Shown: positions 1-7,439, numbered from the stretch's first letter. The stretch: 7,514 bases of DNA from Candidatus Sericytochromatia bacterium (GCA_014377055.1 JACMQJ010000552.1:1-7514), one strand, 5' to 3'. The notes: generated from the letters alone by a model not told the origin. Program-made: numbers and translations.

Positions 1-35
1 GCCAATTGTATAACTTCCATATTATGCTGACTCAT
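1..35 (-). CDS. Possible start of a fifth operon gene, cut by the window edge
   Basis: An ATG at 33-35 on the minus strand opens a frame that stays open to the left edge. It reads M-S-Q-H-N-M-E-V-I-Q-L plus two bases of the next codon. It lies 20 bases after the stop of the NagA-like gene and in the same direction, as expected for the next gene of an operon. No good Shine-Dalgarno sequence precedes it; the upstream bases are almost all A and T. A second in-frame ATG at 18-20 could be the true start. Eleven codons are too few to recognise a family, and an open frame this short can occur by chance, so this is only a likely gene start inferred from position. Confidence 0.4.
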   Translation of the reverse strand, partial: MSQHNMEVIQL

Positions 36-38
36 GAT

Positions 39-63
39 TAACTATTTTTAACTAACTATTTTT
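39..63. repeat. 11-bp direct repeat spanning the nagA stop codon
   Basis: The 11-mer TAACTATTTTT occurs at 39-49 and again at 53-63, with a period of 14 bases. The right copy contains the NagA-like gene's stop codon (TAG, complement of 56-58) and its last lysine codon; the left copy lies in the gap before the next ATG. Because 14 is not a multiple of three, the two copies are in different frames. A second in-frame stop (TAA) lies five sense codons beyond the first. The repeat looks like a small tandem duplication in AT-rich DNA; no function is evident. Confidence 0.6.
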
Positions 64-1198
64 GATAAACTAATTGTCCTTCAACAAAAGTATATTCAAC
101 TTCATAATCTTTATTTATCAAAGCTATATTAGCTATTTTATTAACTTCGAGGCTACCATATTTATCATAAATGTTTAATTTTTGAGCTGGTTGAGATGAG
201 GTCATTTTGACAGCATCAATTAGGGGGCAATTAGTAAAATCAATAATATTTTTTAGAGCTTTATTTAGTGGTAAAACTCCTCCTGCTATAGTACCATTTT
301 CTAATTTTAGTGATGTACCATCAAATTTTGCATACCCATCATACCACTTATAAACTCCTGGTTTCATACCCATAACACAAGTCCCATCAGAGACAAGAAC
401 AACATTTCCCCAACCTTTAACTTTTGTGAAAATTTTTACAATAGCCGAATGCAGATGCACTCCATCACAAATAATTTCAATTAATGAATTTTCATCTAAT
501 AAAGCAGCTCCGACAATTCCAGGCTCTCTTTGATGAATCATACCTGTCGCATTACCAAGATGAGTAAAATATGATGCACCACTTTTTAGGGCTTCCAGAG
601 TTTGGTCATAACTGGCATGAGAATGACCAATAGAAGGAATAATATTATTTTCGACGAGATGTTTAATAAATTGCTCAGAAGTCTTTTCTGGTGCAATAGT
701 AACAATTTTTATTTTATTATTAGATAGTTTGATCCATCTATCTATTAGAGGTATTTCAGCTTCAAAAATGTGACTTGTTAGATGAGAGCCTGGTCTACCA
801 GTACTTATAAATGATCCTTCAATATTAACACCATAACAGATAGCACCTTGTTGATGTGTAAAATCTGAAACTTGATTCATCACCCAATCCATATCTTCGA
901 TAGATACAGCCATTGTAGTCCACAAAAACCCTGTTATACCAAATGATGTTAAAGATTTTGATAATCTATCCAAACTATCACTTTCTTTATCAGTTATACT
1001 GACTCCATTTGCACCATGTATGTGCAAATCTATTAAACCAGGAATAGCTGTAAGGTTAGTACCATCAATAATTTTTAACTCTGTATTTTCTGAGTAACAT
1101 TCTTTATTGATACTTTTTATTAGATTATTTTCTAAAACAATACTACCTGAATCTATTATGATATCTGGAAGTACTATTTTTATATTATTGATGATCAT
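56..1198 (-). CDS. nagA: N-acetylglucosamine-6-phosphate deacetylase (NagA-like)
   Basis: This amidohydrolase-superfamily enzyme would remove acetate from N-acetylglucosamine-6-phosphate in the cytoplasm, giving glucosamine-6-phosphate for amino-sugar catabolism or wall recycling. Its 380 residues match the family's usual length. A short N-terminal beta part leads to PGLIDLHIHG (residues 53-62, metal-binding HxH at 59 and 61). Then come IEGSF with metal-ligand Glu127, IGHSHA with His192, THLGNATG with His213, REPGIVGAAL (224-233), CDGVHLH with substrate-binding His248, and LVSDGT with catalytic Asp271. These line up with E. coli NagA Glu131, His195, His216, His251 and Asp273. An oddity is Ser129 where the family usually has Pro (EGPF), followed by STGRPGSH in place of the common KKGAH-type stretch. 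An N-acetylgalactosamine-6-phosphate deacetylase (AgaA) is the main alternative. The ATG at 1198 fits the usual N-terminus, although no strong ribosome binding site is seen. Only three bases separate it from the preceding gene's stop, so its translation is probably coupled. Confidence 0.9.
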   Translation of the reverse strand: MIINNIKIVLPDIIIDSGSIVLENNLIKSINKECYSENTELKIIDGTNLTAIPGLIDLHIHGANGVSITDKESDSLDRLSKSLTSFGITGFLWTTMAVSIEDMDWVMNQVSDFTHQQGAICYGVNIEGSFISTGRPGSHLTSHIFEAEIPLIDRWIKLSNNKIKIVTIAPEKTSEQFIKHLVENNIIPSIGHSHASYDQTLEALKSGASYFTHLGNATGMIHQREPGIVGAALLDENSLIEIICDGVHLHSAIVKIFTKVKGWGNVVLVSDGTCVMGMKPGVYKWYDGYAKFDGTSLKLENGTIAGGVLPLNKALKNIIDFTNCPLIDAVKMTSSQPAQKLNIYDKYGSLEVNKIANIALINKDYEVEYTFVEGQLVYQK

Positions 1199-1201
1199 TT
1201 T

Positions 1202-2182
1202 TTAAAAATCTGCAAACCATCTAGTTTTACCTTTTTCATGAATTGCTTTAAGCTTTTTTGCTTTTTTTAGTTCATCAAGATAAGCTGATATGGTTGCCGA
1301 AATTAGATAAAAATTTGGTATATTTTCTTCAATATCAAACGACTCAAGGACAAGAGCAACAAGCTCGTCAGTTGTCTTTGGCATACTTAAGTGCATGATA
1401 ATAGTATCTTCAAGCATTTTTATTTGTCTTTGATTACTATAAACATCACCTGTAATACTAAAATCATAAGGTTTACCATGAGTCGATACAAACATTGTAT
1501 ATTTCGATTTTAAGAGATAATCGAGTGTTTTTTTAGCTTTACTAACATCAAAAGCATAAGGTATAGGATTTTCAGCTAATTCATCTGATGAGTATAAAGC
1601 ATCGCCAATAAAAAATACTTTGTCAGGGGTTACTATACCAATTTGACCAGCTGAATGACCATGCAAATTAACTATTTCAAAATTATGTTTAACTGAGGTC
1701 ATAGAAAATTGCTTTTCGGGAACTAAATGAGCATCAACAATACATTTCTCATGCTTTAAAACTATGTGTTGCATAACCTTCTTTTTGGTAGGTATAAAAT
1801 GTATAACCTTTTCTGCATCACCTTGTACATCAGTTTCCGTTGTTTCTATTTCTCTAATTTCTGAAACCATTGTGATATGTGTTGAACGTTTTGGATTTTC
1901 TATAATTACAGAATCTTCTTTTGAAGCATAAAGCTTTGCTTTGGTTTTTTGCTTTATATAATGAGCTCCAGCAAGATTATCTGCATGTGCGTGGGTGATT
2001 AAAATACTTTCTAAAGTTAGATCCTTAGAAAGCAAATAATCAACAATTTCTTTTGCTTCATCTTCAGAAGAACCAGTATCAATGAGAACACAATGCTTTT
2101 TGAACATATAAAGACCCACATTACTATATTTTAATCTAAAGTAATAAGTCCCACCCTTTAAATGTTCTAAATTTATTGTCAT
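1202..2182 (-). CDS. Metallo-beta-lactamase-fold hydrolase with winged-helix-like tail
   Basis: This 326-residue protein has the order of metal motifs of the metallo-beta-lactamase superfamily: VLIDTGS (32-38), THAHADN (63-69), GHSAGQ with His176, GDAL with Asp194, and THGK with His235. These residues would bind one or two metal ions, usually zinc, in the cytoplasm; no signal peptide is seen. The first motif is HxHxDN rather than HxHxDH, so one ligand of the second metal site is replaced by Asn69. Residues 95-145 form an insert rich in Thr, Glu and Lys. The tail from about 260 to 326 is helical with a charged end (KKLKAIHEKGKTRWFADF) and resembles the winged-helix tail seen in some family members. 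The substrate is unknown: thioester, phosphodiester and lactone hydrolases share this fold. The gene follows the coiled-coil gene by 12 bases and precedes the nagA-like gene by 3, so it sits inside the operon. Confidence 0.85.
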   Translation of the reverse strand: MTINLEHLKGGTYYFRLKYSNVGLYMFKKHCVLIDTGSSEDEAKEIVDYLLSKDLTLESILITHAHADNLAGAHYIKQKTKAKLYASKEDSVIIENPKRSTHITMVSEIREIETTETDVQGDAEKVIHFIPTKKKVMQHIVLKHEKCIVDAHLVPEKQFSMTSVKHNFEIVNLHGHSAGQIGIVTPDKVFFIGDALYSSDELAENPIPYAFDVSKAKKTLDYLLKSKYTMFVSTHGKPYDFSITGDVYSNQRQIKMLEDTIIMHLSMPKTTDELVALVLESFDIEENIPNFYLISATISAYLDELKKAKKLKAIHEKGKTRWFADF

Positions 2183-2194
2183 CTCAGTAATATT

Positions 2195-3934
2195 TTACTC
2201 CTGTAAACTTTTATAAGCTTTATAACCCTTTTCATAAAGTATTTTTACCAAAACTTCTCTTGCTTTAAGATTTTGTTCAAGATCCAATAAACCATCTATC
2301 TTATCTTTAAGAACATCAGCTGTTGCTATTTCTTGAGTTCCAACAGATAAATAATCTGCAATTATGTCACCTTCTTGATCCATTAACTTTACCCATAGAT
2401 CGTCAAGAGCTTGTACCTCTTGATCTTCTTCTAGTTCTTGCCTTGTATCAATATTTAAGAGTTGCATAATACGATCTTTGGTTTCATCAACAGCATTTAG
2501 ATCTCTAATAACAGATAATATTTCTGAATCATTCAATAAGAAAGCAATTTTAGTTTTTTCTAGTTCTTGAACTTTTAAAGTTAAATCTTGAACTTTTGCT
2601 TGTAACAAAACTTCCTGTTTTTTTGAAGTATTTATTTCTTGAAATAACGATTCATAATTATTTCTAATCTCTTCATTCTTTGTAGTAAGTTCTTTATTAT
2701 CAATTTGAAGCTCTTCGATTCTATTCTGTATTCTGGTTAAAGATTTACTAGAATCCTTATTTTGCTTATTTTGGCTAACTAAGTCTGAACCAATAGCATT
2801 AATTCTATCAAGATATTTTTTATTATCTTTTTCAAGAGTTTCTATTTGCTCTGCATAGATTTTTCTTTCGTCAGAAAATCTTCTATCAGAATCACCTTGT
2901 ATTTTAACTAATTGAGCTTTATCTTCTTCAGCTTTTAATCTTGCCGTTTCAATTTTTTGCTCTAATTTGTTTCTCTGTTTTTCTTTTTCTGACTCATAAT
3001 TTTGTCTAAGATTATTAATTTCATCTTTTTGTTTTATTTCAACATCAGATAATTTATTTTCTAATTCTTTAACTTTATCTTCAAGTTCTTTAACTTTTTC
3101 AGAATCAAATTCACCTGAATTAATATGATTTTGTTTGTCTTCAGCTTTAATATTTTCAATAAAGCTAAAAATATTTTCATTTATTTCTGGTTGAACAAAA
3201 TAAGTATAAGCCTCAAGCTCATCAATAGTTACATTTTTTAAAATTTCTCTAACATCTTCTTGTGTAAGCGATTCAGATGAAATTTTCTCATTATCAATTT
3301 TCAAAGCTTTTTTATTTTCAAGCCAATCAACTCCTAGTTGTTTCATACTTTTAGGGTTTTTAGGAACTTGCTTAACTAAAAAGTCATCTATATCTTCTTT
3401 TTTTGCATTTTTACCAAATATTCCTTTGGTAAGAGCTGTCATTTTTAGTGATGGATTATCTTGTATGTATTTAGTTTTGTGGATATTTGTAGGGTATAAA
3501 TCTTTGAATACTCTTTTTAATATGTCTTCTGGTATTTCTTTTTCTATTTTTTCTGTTTCTGGATCTACAGTTAAAGATGGTGGAACTTCGCTTTTAGAGG
3601 TTTCTGTAGCTACCATCTCATTGTTTAAATTGGTCAATTCGTTAACATTCCCAACAGGAACGTTATTAACATCAACTGATAAATCAGAGTTATCTTCTTT
3701 TTTACCTTTCTTTTTTATTCTATTTTTTTCTTCTGTTCCTAATTCATGTAAACCTAAATCTAAAATAATTTTTCTTTCCTCCACACTTAATTCATTTATA
3801 AAGTTATCAATTTCCTCTCCTTTAGCCTTAGAAAGGTTTTTATTAGTTTTTTTAAAAAGGTCATTTAAAAGGTCGCTACTTTTTATAAGATTTCTTTTTT
3901 GACCTACAGTTAATTGTTCTAATATTTGCTCCAT
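2195..3934 (-). CDS. Uncharacterised coiled-coil protein, 579 residues
   Basis: I do not recognise this family. Residues 1-70 are helical and charged. Residues 72-128 are a low-complexity, probably disordered linker: first a Lys-rich cluster (RIKKKGKK), then Asn, Val, Glu and Ser. Residues 130-262 are a second helical domain (EDILKRVFKDLYP, then TKGIFGK, then QLGVDWLENKKAL). Residues 278-463 form a long coiled coil with clear heptads, for example VKELEDKVKELENK at 281-294. Residues 465-579 are a helical C-terminal domain with an acidic stretch (LEEDQEVQALDD, 501-512). There is no Walker A motif, nuclease motif, signal peptide or membrane segment, so it is not an SMC-type ATPase despite the coil. 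A cytoplasmic scaffold or linker is the simplest reading and is inference. It starts 11 bases after the 1117-residue protein's gene, so the two are probably co-expressed and may bind each other. The ATG at 3934 is preceded by a weak AGG about 10 bases upstream. Confidence 0.85.
   Translation of the reverse strand: MEQILEQLTVGQKRNLIKSSDLLNDLFKKTNKNLSKAKGEEIDNFINELSVEERKIILDLGLHELGTEEKNRIKKKGKKEDNSDLSVDVNNVPVGNVNELTNLNNEMVATETSKSEVPPSLTVDPETEKIEKEIPEDILKRVFKDLYPTNIHKTKYIQDNPSLKMTALTKGIFGKNAKKEDIDDFLVKQVPKNPKSMKQLGVDWLENKKALKIDNEKISSESLTQEDVREILKNVTIDELEAYTYFVQPEINENIFSFIENIKAEDKQNHINSGEFDSEKVKELEDKVKELENKLSDVEIKQKDEINNLRQNYESEKEKQRNKLEQKIETARLKAEEDKAQLVKIQGDSDRRFSDERKIYAEQIETLEKDNKKYLDRINAIGSDLVSQNKQNKDSSKSLTRIQNRIEELQIDNKELTTKNEEIRNNYESLFQEINTSKKQEVLLQAKVQDLTLKVQELEKTKIAFLLNDSEILSVIRDLNAVDETKDRIMQLLNIDTRQELEEDQEVQALDDLWVKLMDQEGDIIADYLSVGTQEIATADVLKDKIDGLLDLEQNLKAREVLVKILYEKGYKAYKSLQE
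2198..2202 (-). promoter_or_regulatory. Ribosome binding site of the hydrolase gene inside the preceding gene's end
   Basis: The complement reads AGGAG, the best Shine-Dalgarno sequence in the window. It lies within the last two sense codons of the coiled-coil gene (CAG GAG, directly before TAA), so ribosomes ending there would free or reuse the site for the next start. The distance to the ATG at 2180-2182 is 15 bases, longer than the usual 5-10. An in-frame ATT at 2189-2191 sits at a better distance, but ATT starts are rare. ATG is kept as the start. Confidence 0.6.
3065..3097 (-). repeat. 21-bp-period duplication coding for coiled-coil heptads
   Basis: The 12-mer TTCTTTAACTTT occurs at 3065-3076 and 3086-3097, exactly 21 bases apart. 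That is seven codons, one coiled-coil heptad. The two copies encode VKELEDK and VKELENK in the coiled-coil protein. Identity at the base level as well as the protein level suggests a fairly recent heptad duplication or slippage, rather than only selection for heptad residues. Confidence 0.65.
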
Positions 3935-3945
3935 GTCTTTTTTAC

Positions 3946-6900
3946 CTATTCAACTTCCAAGAGTAATTCATCTGTATATAATTTTCTTGCCAAATTTGTA
4001 ATCTGACTTAATTCATAAGTAAGTAAGTTATTAGACAAACTTTCTTTAAATACCTCTATGTAACCACTCGCCTCCTCGTCATCTAGCTTTAAGCTTAGAG
4101 ATTTATCAAAATCTTGTTCTGCTAATAAAAATTTGTTTATTTCTGAGTATAAAAAGCCTCTTTCAAAGTATAAATAAGGGTTTTTTATATCCTGCTTTAT
4201 TTTTTCGTTAAGTTCTTTTAATTCAGGCTCAGATGTTTCATTTTTAAAAGTTATTTTACCAAAAGATTCTTTGTTATCTTCATAAATACCTTCAAGATTT
4301 ATATAGGTAGAACCTTCTATTAATGTACTATCAAGATAGAATGTAAATAATCTATTCTCCCATTTTTTGCCATCACATGTAATAAAAACACAATTTTTAT
4401 GTCTGTCATAACGTGTAAGCTTTGGTGAAGCATCATCAGCACAAACTATTTTTTTAATATCAATATTTTTGCTGTTTTCGTCAGTAATAGTAAATCTTAA
4501 TTGAGAATGACTAGGGCCATCATAACTAATATAAAAGCTAATACCATCTTCTGCTGAATAAAGCATATTTTGACATGAAAGCTTACTAACTTTAGTATTC
4601 CATATAACTTCAAAACTCACTTCATTTTTATTACCCATCTGAATAGTGATGTCATTGGAGTTTCGTGAAATATACTCTTTTGATGCTTTCATTGGTTCCA
4701 AAATAATATTACTACTGTTTGGAGCAATAGGCTTGACTACATTACTGTTGATTTTTAATCTAGCATCTCTTTGTGAGGCTTTGATTACAACAGATGTCTT
4801 ATCAAGATTATAATAATCAATCATATTGGTGCTATATAGTCTATTATCTTGCATAAATCTATAACCTATAATCTCAGGTTCATACTTAATATTTATTTCG
4901 GTATATGGATTATATAATTTTGCTACTTTGATATATTTAGTTTTGTGATATTCGATTAATTTATTAGAATTAATAGTCAAGTTGCACTTTGCAGGTGTAT
5001 CAAATAAGTAATTTTGGACAGTTTTACCATTTCTAAAACAAGGTGATTTAGCATCAACTGTAAGAATAATATCTTCACCTTCAACATATACTTCAGCAAA
5101 TTCTTTGACAGTAAGTTCAGGAACAATAAATAAAGTAAACTTTGCTAATACAACACAGTTATGTGATAGCTCTAAATCATATCTACCAAAACGATTTTCA
5201 GGAGGATGATTCAAAAGAGTTCTAATAAATAAGTCATCAATTAAGTTATTATTTTCAGTTCTTTCAAGAATATTATTTATACTAGCTAATTTTACATTAG
5301 AATTAGTTACTTCATAATTATAACAAGCCTTTATCTCTAAATCTTTGATGTTGATTGTATTATCTCTAGCTAACACTGATAAGCGAACATCTTTTAAATT
5401 ATGAAAAATATTATCTTTATAGTCAATATACTTATTATGATAATTATGTTCCTTTGACTGAATATCTATTTCAAGAACTTTTAAGAAAGTCCAACTGTAA
5501 TGCCCATCAATATTTATATCAAGAGCTTTGGTACGATCAACCCATTCTATTTCGTAGACATTATAATCACCAAAATGATCAAATGAGCTTACTTCACAAA
5601 CTTCATTAACCCATCTACTCTCAAATTCTATTGTAGTAAACAGATATAATTTTGAGCTAACATAATCAATCATCTTATCTGACGGATCAATTTTTGTTTT
5701 TAATCTGCCATCAAAAAGCATAATATCTTCAAGCTCACATTTTAATCTTGGCTCAAATGTCTTTAATGGTAGAGGTCCTCTATCAACAGTTAAATATAAA
5801 TCAATAATACCAGGTTTTTTATTCTTGATTGGATAAGTTATTTTTCCACTAAAGCCCACATTATCAAGCATAAAATCTTTAAAGATAGATGTTTGGTCGG
5901 TGCTAACTATCTCTATTTTTTTACCTTTACTCTCTTTTAAGATTAGTAATAGATAAGCTAAATCAAGATTAAACTGTGGTTTGTTTTGTTGAGTTATTAA
6001 TTTTAAATTGAGTGAAGAAACAATATTTTCTTGTGGCTCTAATGGTGCAATAATAACTTTTTCACTAATAAATGAAAGTACTTCTATTATTGGCTTATTA
6101 CCATACCACAAGTAACCTTGAAACTTATTAGCTTTATAAATTTTTAACGGAATATTTACAGAATTATTTAGACCAATTTTTATTTCAAAAGGTTGGAAAG
6201 AACGAATTATAACTTTATTTCCTTGAATAGTTATTTTATTTTTTTCAATAGCACAAAAATATTCTTCATCAAATGCTTGATTTGGAGTCACTTTTAAGGT
6301 TTTATTGTTGAATGAATATAAGCCATAACTAAAACTGTTTGTTGAAATAAGATCTTTAATACTAAGCTCTGTACCATCAGGAAGATTAATAATTGATTCT
6401 TTATCTTCTTTATGAAGAATATTAATTAGTTTTGATATAGTTATAGATTGAAACAAGCTAATAAAACTATCTTTCAGGTCGTCAAATTTGAGTATGTATT
6501 CTATGTTATGAGTTGATTGAGCTTGATAATCTGAAACAATTTGAGCAATATTATCATTAGATAGTATTGATGATTTGAAATCAATGTAGTTATTAAATCT
6601 GACTAAATCATTCATTGTATTGATAGATTTTTCTTTGAAATCAGATATACGAGCATAACTTTCATTAACAGCATCTTTTTCTGTAGATGTTGGTATTGAA
6701 GCCAAAACATTGTGAGAGCTTTTACTGTTAATATCTCTAAAGAAATCTCTTATTTGTAAATTTGGATAAAAATATTTTTTGTATATACCAAAAATATATA
6801 AAATATCTTCTAAAACTGATTTTGAAACATCAGCTTCTCTGGCAATAATATCTGTAAAAGAATCAATTCTTTTGACATAACCTTTAACAATTTCTTCATC

Positions 6901-7299
6901 TAAAAGAGCTGGCTCTAAGATATTTATATAAAAGTTATCATTAACAGATAGACTGGCTTCTTTACTATAAAACTGCCAAAAGTTTTCACCTTGTTTATTA
7001 TCATATTCTTTAAATATTAAAATAACGCTTGCAAGAGCAATTAATCTAGCTTTTTTTATTAACTTGATAGTGTCCGCAGTAGATAGATTATTGATAGTTT
7101 CTTGGCTAATAAAAAGTCTATGTAATGAAATTGCTATTTCAATAATATCTTCTTTTAGATCATCAAGATCTATTTGGGATAACTTAACTCTGTCATTAGC
7201 TAAATTACCTAACTCACTCTTTTTATTTTTTCTTCTTTGTTCAATTAGGTCAAAATATTTTTCAACTTCTTCTACAAATTCCCTTGGGCCTAATGCCAT
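3946..7299 (-). CDS. Uncharacterised 1117-residue protein with beta-rich core and TPR-like end
   Basis: I do not recognise this family. Residues 1 to about 190 are helical, with a hydrophobic segment (LIALASVILIF), an FWQFY motif near 105 and an aromatic helix (IFGIYKKYFYPNL) near 167-180. Helical linkers continue to about 300. From about 310 to 1020 the sequence alternates short hydrophobic strands with polar turns, such as KITIQGNKVIIRSF and EDIILTVDAKS. This suggests several consecutive beta-sandwich (Ig-like) modules. The segment NPYLYFERGFLYSEI to KSLSLKLD (1040-1073) fits one tetratricopeptide repeat, followed by more helices to the end. No signal peptide is present, so the protein is probably cytoplasmic, unusual for such a long beta-rich chain. 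The 11-residue hydrophobic run is too short and too embedded to be a convincing membrane anchor. No ATPase, nuclease, protease or methyltransferase motif is seen. The ATG at 7299 is the first start after in-frame stops (TGA and TAA) just upstream. It is the first gene of the apparent operon. A binding, scaffold or sensor role is only inference. Confidence 0.87.
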   Translation of the reverse strand: MALGPREFVEEVEKYFDLIEQRRKNKKSELGNLANDRVKLSQIDLDDLKEDIIEIAISLHRLFISQETINNLSTADTIKLIKKARLIALASVILIFKEYDNKQGENFWQFYSKEASLSVNDNFYINILEPALLDEEIVKGYVKRIDSFTDIIAREADVSKSVLEDILYIFGIYKKYFYPNLQIRDFFRDINSKSSHNVLASIPTSTEKDAVNESYARISDFKEKSINTMNDLVRFNNYIDFKSSILSNDNIAQIVSDYQAQSTHNIEYILKFDDLKDSFISLFQSITISKLINILHKEDKESIINLPDGTELSIKDLISTNSFSYGLYSFNNKTLKVTPNQAFDEEYFCAIEKNKITIQGNKVIIRSFQPFEIKIGLNNSVNIPLKIYKANKFQGYLWYGNKPIIEVLSFISEKVIIAPLEPQENIVSSLNLKLITQQNKPQFNLDLAYLLLILKESKGKKIEIVSTDQTSIFKDFMLDNVGFSGKITYPIKNKKPGIIDLYLTVDRGPLPLKTFEPRLKCELEDIMLFDGRLKTKIDPSDKMIDYVSSKLYLFTTIEFESRWVNEVCEVSSFDHFGDYNVYEIEWVDRTKALDINIDGHYSWTFLKVLEIDIQSKEHNYHNKYIDYKDNIFHNLKDVRLSVLARDNTINIKDLEIKACYNYEVTNSNVKLASINNILERTENNNLIDDLFIRTLLNHPPENRFGRYDLELSHNCVVLAKFTLFIVPELTVKEFAEVYVEGEDIILTVDAKSPCFRNGKTVQNYLFDTPAKCNLTINSNKLIEYHKTKYIKVAKLYNPYTEINIKYEPEIIGYRFMQDNRLYSTNMIDYYNLDKTSVVIKASQRDARLKINSNVVKPIAPNSSNIILEPMKASKEYISRNSNDITIQMGNKNEVSFEVIWNTKVSKLSCQNMLYSAEDGISFYISYDGPSHSQLRFTITDENSKNIDIKKIVCADDASPKLTRYDRHKNCVFITCDGKKWENRLFTFYLDSTLIEGSTYINLEGIYEDNKESFGKITFKNETSEPELKELNEKIKQDIKNPYLYFERGFLYSEINKFLLAEQDFDKSLSLKLDDEEASGYIEVFKESLSNNLLTYELSQITNLARKLYTDELLLEVE

Positions 7300-7312
7300 T
7301 TATATTTATCAG

Positions 7313-7319
7313 CCTTTCT
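7313..7319 (-). promoter_or_regulatory. Probable ribosome binding site of the 1117-residue protein gene
   Basis: The complement reads AGAAAGG, a moderate Shine-Dalgarno match, 13 bases before the ATG at 7297-7299. In-frame TGA and TAA codons between the site and the ATG rule out an earlier in-frame start within the leader, so this ATG is the first possible start. The spacing is longer than ideal, like that of the hydrolase gene downstream. Confidence 0.45.
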
Positions 7320-7360
7320 AAAGCAAAATTATTCATGATATATTTATTTTCATCTGTATC

Positions 7361-7388
7361 ATTATAACTATTTTTTGATTAAACCAAA
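7361..7388 (-). promoter_or_regulatory. Probable sigma-70 promoter of the operon
   Basis: On the minus strand a perfect TATAAT -10 element lies at 7361-7366. Upstream, TTTGGT (7383-7388, spacer 16) or the overlapping TTGGTT (7382-7387, spacer 15) could be the -35 element. Transcription would start near 7354, giving a leader of about 55 bases before the ATG. It is the only convincing promoter I find at the head of the four genes. The surrounding DNA is very AT-rich, so chance matches are common. Confidence 0.5.
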
Positions 7389-7413
7389 AGTTATTATATT
7401 CTTATTTTATTTG

Positions 7414-7439
7414 TAAGATGGCTTAAGATGGTGCTTAAG
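7414..7439. repeat. Interlaced direct repeats upstream of the promoter
   Basis: TAAGATGG occurs at 7414-7421 and 7424-7431, a period of 10 bases. GCTTAAG occurs at 7421-7427 and 7433-7439, a period of 12 bases; it contains the palindrome CTTAAG. The block lies about 25 bases upstream of the proposed -35 element and is more GC-rich than its surroundings. A period near one helical turn fits an activator or repressor site, but the repeats may also be chance. The rest of 7440-7514 is AT-rich with no gene I can support. Confidence 0.4.

Noticed and set aside
3426..3902. 158-residue open frame on the plus strand
   Set aside because: It lies wholly inside the coiled-coil gene on the opposite strand, and its Ser/Phe/Leu-rich product is what the complement of Lys/Glu-rich coding gives. 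No ribosome binding site is evident.
2195..3934. SMC/Rad50-type ATPase, suggested by the long coiled coil
   Set aside because: No Walker A or Walker B motif or signature sequence is present in the globular ends, so only the coil is shared.
2195..7299. Assignment of the two large genes to a named phage-defence system
   Set aside because: No helicase, nuclease, methyltransferase, NTPase or other diagnostic domain can be seen, and I cannot run a search, so naming a system would be guesswork.
7064..7321. 85-residue open frame on the plus strand
   Set aside because: It is antisense to the N-terminus of the 1117-residue protein and has no family features; it looks like a shadow of that gene.
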